DNA from: Alloalcanivorax xenomutans
GTDB taxonomy: Bacteria > Pseudomonadota > Gammaproteobacteria > Pseudomonadales > Alcanivoracaceae
NCBI RefSeq assembly: GCF_900217905.1
Contig: NZ_OBMO01000022.1
Location: 1 to 64,000 of the forward strand
Length of the DNA stretch: 64,000 nt
Direction of reading: 5' to 3'
Below are positions 34,971 through 43,942 of this stretch, in pieces. A model generated the notes under the pieces. That model did not search any database. It was not told where the DNA came from and was given only the letters and a program-made list of their open reading frames with translations. Positions within the stretch are counted from its first letter, which is position 1. The number at the start of each line of letters is the position of its first letter. The position numbers were made by a program, and so were the translations under genes.

Positions 34971-35067
34971 TACCGCTGATTTACCTCCCTGACCTGCTTT
35001 AACGGCTTCGCCGCCCGGTTTCCGCGGCGTCAGGTCGGGACCGTTCGTATTCGATGGATGAGCTTTG

Positions 35068-35937
35068 ATGAAAACGGAAAATACCTTTTGGGCGGCCCAG
35101 GGCGCCATGGCCACGTTCGTGTTGCTGTGGGGCAGTGCCGCCATCGTCACCCGTTGGGGTTTGGACCACGGCTCGGTTCTTGCCCTGTTGATTCTGCGTT
35201 TTGCTCTCGCGCTTGGCGCCCTGCTGTTGATTCGTGGCGGTCGTCTGCTGCCTCCGCGAGGACAGCGTTTGCCCGTGGCTGGCGTCGGCCTGCTGCTGAT
35301 CGGTTTTTACACCCTGTGTTACTTCCTGGCTTTGGAGCATGAAGTCACGCCGGGGCTCCTGGCCACGGTGCTGGGGGCACAACCGATTCTCACCCTGGTG
35401 CTCACCGAGCGGCGCTTCTCGCCGTGGCGTCTGGCGGGACTGCTGCTGGCTTTGCTTGGGCTGACGCTGGTGGTCTACCAGAGTCTGGTTCTGGCCAGGT
35501 TGTCCTGGACCGGTATGGCGTTTGCTCTGGGCGCTTTGCTTTGTGTCACCGTCGGCGCGTTATGGCAGAAGCGTATCGCGTTGCCGCCGAGCGAGGTGCT
35601 GCCATTGCAATACGCGGTGACGCTGCTGTTGTGCGCTTTGCTGATCCCGTTCCAGCCTTTCCATTGGCAATGGAGTGTGGGGTTCCTGGTGCCGGTGGTA
35701 TGGATGGGGCTGGGGGTGTCGGTGGCGGCACAGCTGCTGCTCTATCGGATGATCCGCTCCGGTAATCTAGTCAATGTCACCAGCCTGTTCTATCTGGTTC
35801 CGGTGGTGACGGTATTGCTGGATTACCTGGTATTCGGCAATGCTCTGTCGGCAATGTCGCTGGCCGGCATGATCGCGATCCTGGCCGGGTTGGCGGTGGT
35901 GCATGGCCAGCGGGAGCGGGTTCCCTCCAAGCCGTAG
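35068..35937 (+). CDS. EamA family DMT transporter
   Basis: 289 residues from the ATG at 35068 (GGATGAG upstream; a TTG lies one codon earlier). Ten hydrophobic helices in two five-helix EamA repeats, with typical LWGSAAIVTRWGLDHGSVLALLILRFALA near the start and SLFYLVPVVTVLLDYLVFGNALS in the second half. Probably exports amino acids or related metabolites. The valine-rich frame upstream, if real, would point to a branched-chain amino acid. A strong terminator follows. Confidence 0.85.
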   Translation: MKTENTFWAAQGAMATFVLLWGSAAIVTRWGLDHGSVLALLILRFALALGALLLIRGGRLLPPRGQRLPVAGVGLLLIGFYTLCYFLALEHEVTPGLLATVLGAQPILTLVLTERRFSPWRLAGLLLALLGLTLVVYQSLVLARLSWTGMAFALGALLCVTVGALWQKRIALPPSEVLPLQYAVTLLLCALLIPFQPFHWQWSVGFLVPVVWMGLGVSVAAQLLLYRMIRSGNLVNVTSLFYLVPVVTVLLDYLVFGNALSAMSLAGMIAILAGLAVVHGQRERVPSKP

Positions 35938-35974
35938 AAGTGAAAAACCGTAAGCACGAAAAAAAAGCAAGGAC

Positions 35975-36015
35975 AGAGGGAGGCGCACGGGTTTATCCCC
36001 GGTGCGCCTCCCTCT
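35975..36015. terminator. Strong bidirectional terminator
   Basis: A 14-bp perfect stem, AGAGGGAGGCGCAC (35975-35988) with GTGCGCCTCCCTCT (36002-36015), lies between the convergent EamA and beta-propeller genes. An A8 run lies just left of it and is read as U8 on the minus strand. Confidence 0.8.
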
Positions 36016-36034
36016 CTTAATGGGTTTGCTTGCA

Positions 36035-36664
36035 TCATCCGGGGCGGCGGACGGCTCTCAGCTTTCCGCTGCCACCGCCGCCGCAGAAGAAACGGTCCCG
36101 GCCATCGGATTCGAGCCCTGACACACCCATTCCGGCCGGCATCTCAATTCGCTCCAGCAGTTCTCCGGTGTCGGAGTCGATACGTCGCAGTTCGCTTTCG
36201 TCGTTTTCCCAGGTGCCGTGCCATAACTCTCCCTCCAGCCAGGTGACGCCGGTGACGAAGCGGTTGGATTCAAGCGTGCGGAGAATCGCTCCGGTTTCCG
36301 GGTCGATCTGATGGATCTTGCGGCTTCGATGCTGGCCCACCCAGAGTACGCCTTCGCCCCAGGCGAGCCCCGAGTTGCCGCCTTCGGGAGCGGGGAGGGT
36401 GGCGATGATCGAGCCGCTTCGAGGGTCGATCTTCTGGATCTGGTTTCCGCTGATCTGAAATAAATGCTGCCCATCGAAGGCGGTTCCGGCGTCCGCGGGG
36501 ACGTTCAATGAGCGCCCGGTTTGGCCGCTGTCGGGGTCCAGGGCGGTCAGTGTTTCTCCGGTGGCAAGCCAGACGTGCTGGCCGTCGAAGGACACCCCAT
36601 GGACGGCCTCAATGTCGGGGAAAGGCCCGTATTCGCGGATCAGGTCGGCTGATGATGTGTTCAT
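36035..36664 (-). CDS. Beta-propeller protein, Vgb/glutamine-cyclotransferase-like
   Basis: 209 residues without a signal peptide. Repeated blade-like segments of about 40 residues: HGVSFDGQHVWLATGETLTALDPDSGQTG, SGLAWGEGVLWVGQHRSRKIHQIDPETGAI, TGVTWLEGELWHGTWENDESELRRIDSDTGEL. This resembles Vgb-lyase, SMP-30 and glutaminyl cyclotransferase propellers. No catalytic residues are evident, so the function is open. It lies 37 bases after the HTH regulator gene on the same strand and is probably co-transcribed with it. Confidence 0.72.
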   Translation of the reverse strand: MNTSSADLIREYGPFPDIEAVHGVSFDGQHVWLATGETLTALDPDSGQTGRSLNVPADAGTAFDGQHLFQISGNQIQKIDPRSGSIIATLPAPEGGNSGLAWGEGVLWVGQHRSRKIHQIDPETGAILRTLESNRFVTGVTWLEGELWHGTWENDESELRRIDSDTGELLERIEMPAGMGVSGLESDGRDRFFCGGGGSGKLRAVRRPG

Positions 36665-36700
36665 GCTGTTGTCCTCGTTGCTGCCCTGGGTGTTTTCATC

Positions 36701-37921
36701 CTAGCCACCCGGCAGCGGGGCCGGGAGTAACAAGGTTGTCGTGAATCCTGGAATGGGAGGAAGCAGCCAGCGGCGGGCGCGACCCCGTCCGAAACATTGC
36801 ACTTTCTCCTCCCGTGCCAGCGATTCAAGGGCTCTCTGCACGGTACGCTGACTGGCGCCCAGTGCCAGGGCCAGAGCCGAACTGGACCAGGCTTCACCGT
36901 CGGCAAGCAGGGCCAGAATGGCGGCGTGTTTTTCGTCCACCGGAGGGGTGAGCACGGCCACGTCAGTGCCGGGTTCGGGGGTCAGGGTGAAGCCCCGGCG
37001 GGTTGCTTTTATTCCGGCGTGACCTCGCAGGCGCTGACGCAGACGCCCGACTTCCACCCGCAACCGGGCGCGATGGGAATCGTCGGCAAAGCGGGTTCGG
37101 AATACCTTCTCAATAAGAACGTCTCTGGGGACGTCTTCCGGCCAGGCCTCGGCCAGCATGCGAGCGAGAGCGAGCAATATCGGGCGTCCCACAAGCGGGA
37201 TCGAGGTGCCGCCGCTACGGACCCGATGGCGGCATTCATCCACGATCAGTGTATTGGAAGCCAGCAGCGCTTCCACTTCCTCAAGTAGCAGAGCCCGTTG
37301 CCGGCCTTTGTGAAACAGACGTGCCGCTGGCACCGTCAGTGTGAGTGCGGCCTGTTCCACCTCCGCGATCAGAGCCGGAATGCCGCTTTGGCGGGCGGCC
37401 GTGCCGGCGCGGGCAAAAGCGGCCCGGGCCCGCCGCGTTTGTAGACGACGCAAGGCAATGCCGGCGATCACCAATTCATGGGCGGCTTGCAACGGGGGAG
37501 GGTAGGAAGCGGCGTCGATCCCGGACAGTCCCTGCTCCGCTTCGTCAAGACGACCAAGCAGGAGCTGGCGCCGGATTCGGATATGTCGGGCATGGGCGGC
37601 ATTGATCCGCTCGCCGTGCTTTTCCAGCGTGGATCTTGCCGCCTCAAGGGGCTGTTCGGACCAACCCAGGTCGCGTGATGCCAGTGCGATCTCGGCCCGG
37701 GCGACGACGCAGCGGGCCCGGGCCAGGGCTTCTTTCTTCCCGAAGGCCCGTCCCGCGGCTTTCAGCAAGGCTCCGGCACGGGGCAGGTCTCCGAGTTGCG
37801 CCAACGCGATGCCGCGCATGGCCAGCGCGGCGGCATCATCACGCAGGGCGACCTGGTTGAGCGCGGTCAGCGGATCGCCCGCCGCGAGAGCACGCGCCGC
37901 CGCCGTGATCAATGAATCCAT
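36701..37921 (-). CDS. Large regulator: helical-repeat N-terminus and two DNA-binding-like modules
   Basis: 406 residues from the ATG at 37921; the longer frame would overlap the divergent DUF899 gene and is rejected. Residues about 1-240 are Ala/Arg-rich helical repeats of TPR type (ARARCVVARAEIALASRDLGW). Residues about 260-340 look like an OmpR-type winged helix (DVLIEKVFRTRFADDSHRARLRVEVGRLRQRLR). Residues about 345-400 form a second HTH (ALALALGASQRTVQRALESLAREEKVQCFGRG). I infer a cytoplasmic transcription factor controlling this operon and the divergent DUF899 gene. Confidence 0.7.
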   Translation of the reverse strand: MDSLITAAARALAAGDPLTALNQVALRDDAAALAMRGIALAQLGDLPRAGALLKAAGRAFGKKEALARARCVVARAEIALASRDLGWSEQPLEAARSTLEKHGERINAAHARHIRIRRQLLLGRLDEAEQGLSGIDAASYPPPLQAAHELVIAGIALRRLQTRRARAAFARAGTAARQSGIPALIAEVEQAALTLTVPAARLFHKGRQRALLLEEVEALLASNTLIVDECRHRVRSGGTSIPLVGRPILLALARMLAEAWPEDVPRDVLIEKVFRTRFADDSHRARLRVEVGRLRQRLRGHAGIKATRRGFTLTPEPGTDVAVLTPPVDEKHAAILALLADGEAWSSSALALALGASQRTVQRALESLAREEKVQCFGRGRARRWLLPPIPGFTTTLLLPAPLPGG

Positions 37922-38009
37922 CGGAATCCCGCCATCTTTGTTACTCACGCTGCCCGCTGGTTGATACCTAGCATAGCCCATGACCAACAACCACTTGGAG
38001 GGTGTCACC

Positions 38010-38786
38010 ATGACGAGCCATGCTATAGGAACCCATGAGGAATGGCTGAATGCGCGGTTGCAACTGTTGCGGGAGGAAAAGGAACTGACACGGCGCAGCG
38101 ATGAGCTGGCACGGCGACGACAGGCTTTGCCCTGGGTGCCGGTGGACAAGAGCTATGTGTTTGAAACCGACAAGGGCGAGGCGTCCCTTGCGGACTTGTT
38201 CGAGGGGCGATCACAACTGCTGATCTACCATTTCATGTTCGGGCCCGATTGGAAGGCGGGTTGTCCATCCTGTTCGATGATTGCCGACGGCTTCAATGGT
38301 TTCGCCACGCATCTGGCGCAGCATGATGTCATGTTGTGGGCCGTCTCCCGGGCACCACTACAGAAGCTGCGGTCGTTCAAACAGCGTATGGGGTGGGATT
38401 TTCCCTGGGCCTCTTCACACGACAGCGATTTCAACTTCGACTTTTCCGCCTCGTACACCAAACGGCAGCAAAGCGAAGGCATTGAATATAACTTCCATCG
38501 TGAGCCGGAACGGCCCTGGCGCGCGGATAAGGAGGGCGGCGGCGAGGAAGCGGAAGCCATTTTCGCGGCCATGTGCGGTGTGGACGCACCGACCTTTGAA
38601 CGCGACCGGCCGGGCATGAGTTCTTTTGTACTTGAAGACGGTGTCGTCTATCACACTTACTCTACTTACGCGCGTGGCCTCGACGGTCTTTGGGGAGTTT
38701 ACCAATGGCTTGATCGGGCTCCCAAAGGGCGCAACGAAAGCGGTGGAGTCTGGTGGCGGCACCGCGATGCCTATGAGCAAGTGTAG
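38010..38786 (+). CDS. DUF899 family thioredoxin-fold protein
   Basis: 258 residues from the ATG at 38010 with GGAGGG seven bases upstream. It matches DUF899: WVPVDKSYVFETDKGEASLADLF, LIYHFMFGPDWKAGCPSCSMIADGFNG with CPSC at 85-88, and DFNFDFS. The fold is thioredoxin-like and the CxxC sits where a redox disulfide would be; the biochemical role is not settled. Divergent from the large regulator gene. Confidence 0.87.
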   Translation: MTSHAIGTHEEWLNARLQLLREEKELTRRSDELARRRQALPWVPVDKSYVFETDKGEASLADLFEGRSQLLIYHFMFGPDWKAGCPSCSMIADGFNGFATHLAQHDVMLWAVSRAPLQKLRSFKQRMGWDFPWASSHDSDFNFDFSASYTKRQQSEGIEYNFHREPERPWRADKEGGGEEAEAIFAAMCGVDAPTFERDRPGMSSFVLEDGVVYHTYSTYARGLDGLWGVYQWLDRAPKGRNESGGVWWRHRDAYEQV

Positions 38787-38814
38787 GTAATGGGCGGGCA
38801 TGGGAGAAACCGCG

Positions 38815-39078
38815 ATGAATAACGGACATGAAGGGCGTTCTGCCTCCAGCGTGGCCGGCATTCTCGCCTTCGCGGCCACGCCTGTGTGCACCATGATGGC
38901 GTTGGTGATTGGCCTGAGCGATTCGCCTCATTCAATGCACGATTCGTCCTGGTGGACCGGGATGGCGGCGATGTATGTTCTGATGGGCATGCTGCATCTG
39001 GCGCCATGGCTGGATTGGCTGCTTCGTCGGTGGCGACGTGGCGCGGGCATGAATCAAAGTATTCCCGACGAGTTTTGA
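38815..39078 (+). CDS. Small two-helix membrane protein
   Basis: 87 residues from the ATG at 38815 with GGGAGAA upstream; an ATG five codons earlier is possible. Two hydrophobic helices (SVAGILAFAATPVCTMMALVIGL and MAAMYVLMGMLHLAPWLDWLL) are separated by a short His/Ser loop, and the tail is basic. No family recognised. It follows DUF899 by 28 bases and is probably in the same transcript. Confidence 0.6.
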   Translation: MNNGHEGRSASSVAGILAFAATPVCTMMALVIGLSDSPHSMHDSSWWTGMAAMYVLMGMLHLAPWLDWLLRRWRRGAGMNQSIPDEF

Positions 39079-39359
39079 TTTTAGTGTTCGATCGGTCTCC
39101 GGCAGCCTGGGTAGGTGTAAGCGTGCTGTCTCAAAGCGGTGGGATCGTGGCAGGAACAGGCAAAGGTGCGGTATTGACCTGACATCGCTTTTTAGCGGAT
39201 GTTGGTAAAACAGCATCCGGAGACGAATGTGGCACAGAATCCATGGCACTGTCGTAATCGGATGAGTGTTTTTTTGCATCGTTCTTGATATGCGGTAGGG
39301 GCCCATGCCCTTATTGGTTATGGTCACCACGCTGATTGTGCAACGCAAAGGAGTTCGCC

Positions 39360-39830
39360 ATGCCCCAGCTTAACGTCAATGGCCAGACCAGGGAGGTCGA
39401 TGTTCCCGACGACATGCCGCTGTTGTGGGTTCTGCGCGACGAACTTGGCATGACCGGTAGCAAATTCGGCTGCGGCATGGCGCTGTGTGGCGCCTGCACC
39501 ATGCATCTGGACGGGGCGCCTGTCCGCTCTTGTGTCACGCCGGTGTCCGCGGCCGCGGGGCGCGCGATTTCGACCATCGAAGGCATGGAGTCCGACCGTG
39601 TCGGCCAGGTGGTGCAACAAGCCTGGATTGAGAACAATGTGGCCCAGTGCGGCTACTGTCAGGCGGGTCAGATCATGACGGCGGTGGGGCTGCTCAAGAC
39701 CACAACGGCGCCCACGGAAGAACAGATTGATGGTGCCATGGGGGGCAATATCTGTCGTTGTGGCACCTACCCTCGTATTCGCGCCGCTATCCTGCAGGCG
39801 GCGGATCGTCTGGCGCAAGGAGGCGAATAA
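39360..39830 (+). CDS. iorA: Isoquinoline 1-oxidoreductase-type [2Fe-2S] subunit
   Basis: 156 residues from the ATG at 39360 with AAGGAG six bases upstream. Small iron-sulfur subunit of a molybdenum hydroxylase. The plant-type [2Fe-2S] cluster is held by Cys 38, 43, 46 and 58 ([16 protein letters not shown]); the second cluster by CGYC (97-100) and CRC (132-134). It passes electrons from the molybdopterin subunit encoded next, one base after its stop. No FAD subunit lies nearby, as in IorAB-type enzymes. The 281-base gap upstream shows only a weak hairpin, GGATG / CATCC. Confidence 0.9.
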   Translation: MPQLNVNGQTREVDVPDDMPLLWVLRDELGMTGSKFGCGMALCGACTMHLDGAPVRSCVTPVSAAAGRAISTIEGMESDRVGQVVQQAWIENNVAQCGYCQAGQIMTAVGLLKTTTAPTEEQIDGAMGGNICRCGTYPRIRAAILQAADRLAQGGE

Positions 39831-42122
39831 ATGTCCACGACCATACAACTCTCGCGGCGCCGTTTCCTCCAGGGCAGCCTGGGAGCACTGACGCTGGCGG
39901 TGACGGCGGGTGGTCTGGTTACCATCGTCAGAGCCGCTGATGCCGATTCCAAGAAGTACGGTGCCGACTCCATGCCGGGCGGTACGGTGGACGATCCTCT
40001 GGTCTTCGTGTCCATCGCCGAGGACGGCACTGTCACCATCGTGGCGCACCGTGCCGAGATGGGAACCGGCGTGCGTACCAGCCTGCCAATGGTGGTGGCC
40101 GATGAAATGGAGGCCAGCTGGGATCGGGTGCGGGTGGTACAGGCGGAAGCCAACGAGGCCCGCTATGGCAACCAGAACGTGGACGGCTCCCGTAGCATGC
40201 GTCATTTTCTGATGCCGATGCGGCGCGCGGGCGCGGCGGCCCGGCAGATGCTGGAAGCGGCTGCCGCTGCCCGCTGGTCGGTGCCCGTGGCCGAGGTCAA
40301 GGCGGTGCGGCATGAAGTGGTTCACCCGAGCTCCGGGCGCCGCCTGGGCTATGGCGAGCTGGCGGCCGACGCGGCCCGGCAACCGGTACCCGGTACGGAA
40401 CAGCTTAAACTCAAGGCGCGCGCCGACTATCGCTACATTGGTAAGAATCAGGTACGCCTGGTCGACCTGGAGGCCATTGGCAAGGGCCAGGCCACCTATG
40501 GCATGGATATGCGTCTGCCTGGCATGGTTTACGCCGTGGTGGCGCGCCCGCCCGTGGTGGGCGGCAAACTGCGCCGTTTCGACAGTGAGAAAGCTCTGGC
40601 CGTGCCCGGTGTCGTGAAGGTGGTGGAGATTCCCGCTTTCCAGGGGGCGCCGGCATTCCAGCCGCTGGGCGGCGTTGCCGTGGTGGCACGCAACACCTGG
40701 GCCGCGATCAAGGGCCGCGAGGCGCTGGAGATAGAGTGGGACGACGGCCCCAACGGTGGCTACGACTCCGCCGACTTCCGTGAGGCACTGACGAAGGCAT
40801 CGCGTGCAACGGGTAAAACCATTCGTGATAACGGTGATGCCGTGAGCGTGTGGAACGACGCCGCCGAGACGGAGCGGTTCGCCGCTGACTACTACATCCC
40901 GCATTTGGCGCATGCGTCAATGGAGCCGCCGGTAGCCACGGTGCAAATCAAGGAGGGCCGTGCCGAGGTCTGGACCTCGGTGCAGAACCCTGAGGCGGCA
41001 CGGACCGCGGTGGCCACCCGGCTGAAACTCAAGCCGGAAGATGTCAAAGTCAACGTGCTGCTGCTGGGAGGCGGCTTCGGCCGGAAATCCAAGCCGGACT
41101 ATGTTGATGAAGCGGCCATTGTTGCCCGGGCCATGCCCGAGGGGACACCGGTCAAGTTGGTGTGGACCCGCGAAGACGACATCCACCACGACTACCTGCA
41201 CACCGTTTCGGCGGAGCGGCTGGAAGCGGTCATCGACAAGAGCGGGAAGGTTCGGTCCTGGCTGCACCGCAGTGCCGCCCCCACCATCGCTTCTCTGTTC
41301 GCCGAGGGCGCCAAGGGGCAGCAGCTTTTCGAGTCGGCCATGTCGGCCATCAACATGCCTTACCGGATCCCGAACGTGCGGGTTGAAACCGCGGAGGTTG
41401 CCGCCCACGCCCGCATCGGTTGGTTCCGCTCGGTGGCCAATATCCCCCATGCCTTCGCGGCACAGTGTTTCATCGCCGAACTGGCGCATCGCGCCGGCAA
41501 GGACCACCGGCAGTTCGCGCTCGATCTGATCGGTCCAGCACGCCAGATCGATCCCGGCGACATGGCGGACACCTGGAACTACACCGAGTCTCCGGAACGC
41601 TACCCTTATGATACGGGCCGCTTGCGAGGCGTCATTGAGGCCGCCTGCCAAGGTGCCAAATGGGGGCGCGAGCTTCCCAGGGGGCATGGTCTGGGCCTGG
41701 CTTTCTGCTACAGCTTCATGAGCTACACCGCCACCGTGGTCGAGGTCGCGGTGGACGAGAAGGGCGGGGTCCGGGTGCTGGCTGTGGATATGGCCATGGA
41801 CTGTGGTCCGCAGATCAACCCCGAGCGTATTCGTGCACAGATGGAAGGCGGCGCGGTAATGGGGCTGAGTCTGGCACTCACCAGCGAGATTACCTTCGAG
41901 AAAGGACGGGTAAAGCAGAGCAATTTCCACGACTATCAGGTGCTGCGCCACAATGCATCGCCGCGGGTGATACGTACCCATCTGGTCAACGATGACCATG
42001 ATTTGCCGCCTGGCGGTGTGGGCGAGCCGCCGGTGCCACCGGTGGCTCCGGCCCTGTGCAATGCCATCTTCGCCGCCACCGGCAAGCGCGTGCGTAGCCT
42101 GCCGGTGGGGACGGTGACCTGA
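39831..42122 (+). CDS. iorB: Isoquinoline 1-oxidoreductase-type molybdopterin subunit
   Basis: 763 residues. Large subunit of a xanthine-oxidase-family hydroxylase. A twin-arginine signal opens the protein (LSRRRFLQGSLGALTLAVTAGG), so the enzyme is likely exported folded. Motifs are MGTGVRTSLPMVVADEME, LLGGGFGRKS, and GVGEPPVPPVAPALCNAIFAATGKRVRSLP with the active-site Glu near the C-terminus. The substrate may be an N-heterocycle or an aldehyde; sequence does not decide. Overlapping control with iorA and xdhC is likely. Confidence 0.9.
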   Translation: MSTTIQLSRRRFLQGSLGALTLAVTAGGLVTIVRAADADSKKYGADSMPGGTVDDPLVFVSIAEDGTVTIVAHRAEMGTGVRTSLPMVVADEMEASWDRVRVVQAEANEARYGNQNVDGSRSMRHFLMPMRRAGAAARQMLEAAAAARWSVPVAEVKAVRHEVVHPSSGRRLGYGELAADAARQPVPGTEQLKLKARADYRYIGKNQVRLVDLEAIGKGQATYGMDMRLPGMVYAVVARPPVVGGKLRRFDSEKALAVPGVVKVVEIPAFQGAPAFQPLGGVAVVARNTWAAIKGREALEIEWDDGPNGGYDSADFREALTKASRATGKTIRDNGDAVSVWNDAAETERFAADYYIPHLAHASMEPPVATVQIKEGRAEVWTSVQNPEAARTAVATRLKLKPEDVKVNVLLLGGGFGRKSKPDYVDEAAIVARAMPEGTPVKLVWTREDDIHHDYLHTVSAERLEAVIDKSGKVRSWLHRSAAPTIASLFAEGAKGQQLFESAMSAINMPYRIPNVRVETAEVAAHARIGWFRSVANIPHAFAAQCFIAELAHRAGKDHRQFALDLIGPARQIDPGDMADTWNYTESPERYPYDTGRLRGVIEAACQGAKWGRELPRGHGLGLAFCYSFMSYTATVVEVAVDEKGGVRVLAVDMAMDCGPQINPERIRAQMEGGAVMGLSLALTSEITFEKGRVKQSNFHDYQVLRHNASPRVIRTHLVNDDHDLPPGGVGEPPVPPVAPALCNAIFAATGKRVRSLPVGTVT

Positions 42123-42166
42123 ATGTGGCAAGTCGGATCGCGGATTGATCTGTTTCGGAGTCGGTC

Positions 42167-43090
42167 TTGAAGGAAAACCACTGGGTTAACACATCGCCGG
42201 TCCGAACGCTGCGGACCGATGATCCGCTGGAACTGCTGACATTCGCGCGGGCCAGTTTCCGTGGCGGCGGCGTGGCGATCGCCATGCTGGTTGGCATCAG
42301 GGGAGGCGCGGCGCGCGCGCTCGGCTCGCAGGTGGTGGTCACCGAGGAGGGTGAATTCGCCGGCTTCGTTTCCGGTGGCTGTGTGGAAGCGGCCGTCGCG
42401 GCCGAGGCGCTTCTCGCCATATCCGAGGGCCGTGATCGCTCCGTGCTCTACGGCGAGGGCTCGCCATTTTTTGACATCGTACTGCCCTGTGGAGGCGGCA
42501 TCACCGTCGCCATTCATGTACTCAGAGACATCGACGCCATCGATCAGGTTATCGCGTGTCTCGACAAGCGCGGTCCGGCCGGGCTGGCTTACTCTCCGCA
42601 ACAGCAAACGTTGAGGTGCGTTGCGTCACCGGAACAGGCCGGGTGGCGCGATGACACCTTTGTGTCGGTCTATCGTCCGGTGACGCGGGTGGTGATATCC
42701 GGGGGCGGCATTGAAGCGGAACGCGTTGCCCTGCTGGCGGAGTGCTCGGGCTATGATGCCGTCGTTCTCGACCCCTCCCGGGCCGCGGAAGGGCTGGACG
42801 GGGTGGCCGATGCCTATAGCGCCATTGTGCTTCTGCATCACGATCTGGACGCGGAACTGCCGTTCCTGGAAAAGGCGCTGAACGCCCCAGGCTTTTACCT
42901 CGGCGCCCTGGGCAGTACCCGAACCCATCGCAAACGTATCGAACGCTTGCGCGGCCTCGGTTTCAGTGATGAGGACGTGGCTCGGATCAAGGCGCCGATT
43001 GGCCTGTTCGGGCCGGCAAGAGAGGCGTCGTCCCTGGCCATCTCGGTGCTCGCTGATGTCGCCGCGACGCGCCTGGCGACGTTCGTCTGA
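42167..43090 (+). CDS. XdhC/CoxI family molybdenum-cofactor maturation protein
   Basis: 307 residues with a TTG start preceded by CGGAG at six bases. N-terminal XdhC_CoxI domain (about 20-95: FARASFRGGGVAIAMLVGIRGGAARALGSQ, GFVSGGCVEAAVAAEA) and C-terminal Rossmann XdhC_C domain (about 165-300: ALGSTRTHRKRIERL). XdhC binds and sulfurates the molybdenum cofactor and inserts it into xanthine-oxidase-family enzymes, here very likely IorB, 44 bases upstream. Confidence 0.9.
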   Translation: MKENHWVNTSPVRTLRTDDPLELLTFARASFRGGGVAIAMLVGIRGGAARALGSQVVVTEEGEFAGFVSGGCVEAAVAAEALLAISEGRDRSVLYGEGSPFFDIVLPCGGGITVAIHVLRDIDAIDQVIACLDKRGPAGLAYSPQQQTLRCVASPEQAGWRDDTFVSVYRPVTRVVISGGGIEAERVALLAECSGYDAVVLDPSRAAEGLDGVADAYSAIVLLHHDLDAELPFLEKALNAPGFYLGALGSTRTHRKRIERLRGLGFSDEDVARIKAPIGLFGPAREASSLAISVLADVAATRLATFV

Positions 43091-43128
43091 ATATCGGTAG
43101 GGTGGATCGTGCCAGGCGCTGGCGGTGG

Positions 43129-43749
43129 TCAGTTTTTCAGCACGCCGCCTGCCCGGATGACCGCTTCGGGCGTGTCGACGTCGAGAAGCGCGGCGGGACC
43201 GGTTTCCACGTCGACGATCGGCAGCTCCGACCGCTCGATCAATGACCGCGCTCCGCTATCGCCGGACAGGTGCCGCATGGCGCCATAAAGGGCCTTGGGA
43301 ATGATAACGGGATTGCCGCGTTGTCCATTGCAGCTTGCGCGCGCCAGCACATTGCCGCCTTGCTGGCGGAATGTCTGGACCAGTTGGTCGATATGCCCCG
43401 GGTTGATCGCCGGCATGTCGGCCAGCATTACCAGAGTGCCGTCGGCTTTGGTGATCGCCGGATGAGAAAACCCGCGGGCCAGAGAGCTGCCGATACCGGT
43501 GCCATAGGCGGGATTGAACTGCTGTTCCACCTCGAGCCCCAGCAGTGCCGACCCGATTCGTGAGTGCTGATGTCCGGTGACGACGATGACCGGGTGAAGA
43601 CGGGACGACAACAGGGTTTGCGCCGATCGTCTCACCAGCGCACAACCGTCGAATTCGGCCAATAGTTTATGTTGACCGCCTGGCCCCATGCGGCGGGCCT
43701 CGCCGGCGGCGAGCAGCAAACCGGCGACCGTGATCTTCCTGCCTGGCAC
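43129..43749 (-). CDS. MobA/MocA-like nucleotidyltransferase
   Basis: 206 residues, GTG start with GAGGG upstream. The NTP-transferase motif is LLLAAGEARRMGPGGQHKLLAEFDG, followed by LVMLADMPAINPGHIDQL with the metal-binding Asp. It belongs to the MocA group that attaches CMP or GMP to molybdopterin for xanthine-oxidase-family enzymes. It converges on xdhC with a 38-base gap, and the locus suggests that it makes the dinucleotide cofactor for IorAB. Confidence 0.87.
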   Translation of the reverse strand: MPGRKITVAGLLLAAGEARRMGPGGQHKLLAEFDGCALVRRSAQTLLSSRLHPVIVVTGHQHSRIGSALLGLEVEQQFNPAYGTGIGSSLARGFSHPAITKADGTLVMLADMPAINPGHIDQLVQTFRQQGGNVLARASCNGQRGNPVIIPKALYGAMRHLSGDSGARSLIERSELPIVDVETGPAALLDVDTPEAVIRAGGVLKN

Positions 43750-43867
43750 CGATAGCCCTCTTATCCGTATTCAGGAAAGGCAGTATGGCGCCGTCCCATT
43801 GAAAGTGAAACGGCGTCTATCCGTAAGCTGGCTACTATCGGATTGAAGGTGGGCTGAAAGGTTCATG

Positions 43868-43895
43868 GGCGGAAACCGGTGGGGCGGTTTCCGCC
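43868..43895 (-). terminator. Hairpin after ychF
   Basis: Perfect 11-bp stem GGCGGAAACCG / CGGTTTCCGCC with a 6-base loop, about 50 bases past the ychF stop. No T run follows on the minus strand, so termination would be weak. Confidence 0.5.
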
Positions 43896-43942
43896 TGGCG
43901 GGCGGGTTGGCCCTGGTCGCCTGTGGCGAGGGGCAAGCGGGA

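Noticed and set aside
34732-35067. Riboswitch upstream of the EamA gene
   Set aside because: No known aptamer consensus is visible; the valine-rich frame is the only specific signal.
37922-38149. 76-residue N-terminal extension of the large regulator
   Set aside because: It overlaps the start of the divergent DUF899 gene and has no conserved look; the ATG at 37921 is better placed.
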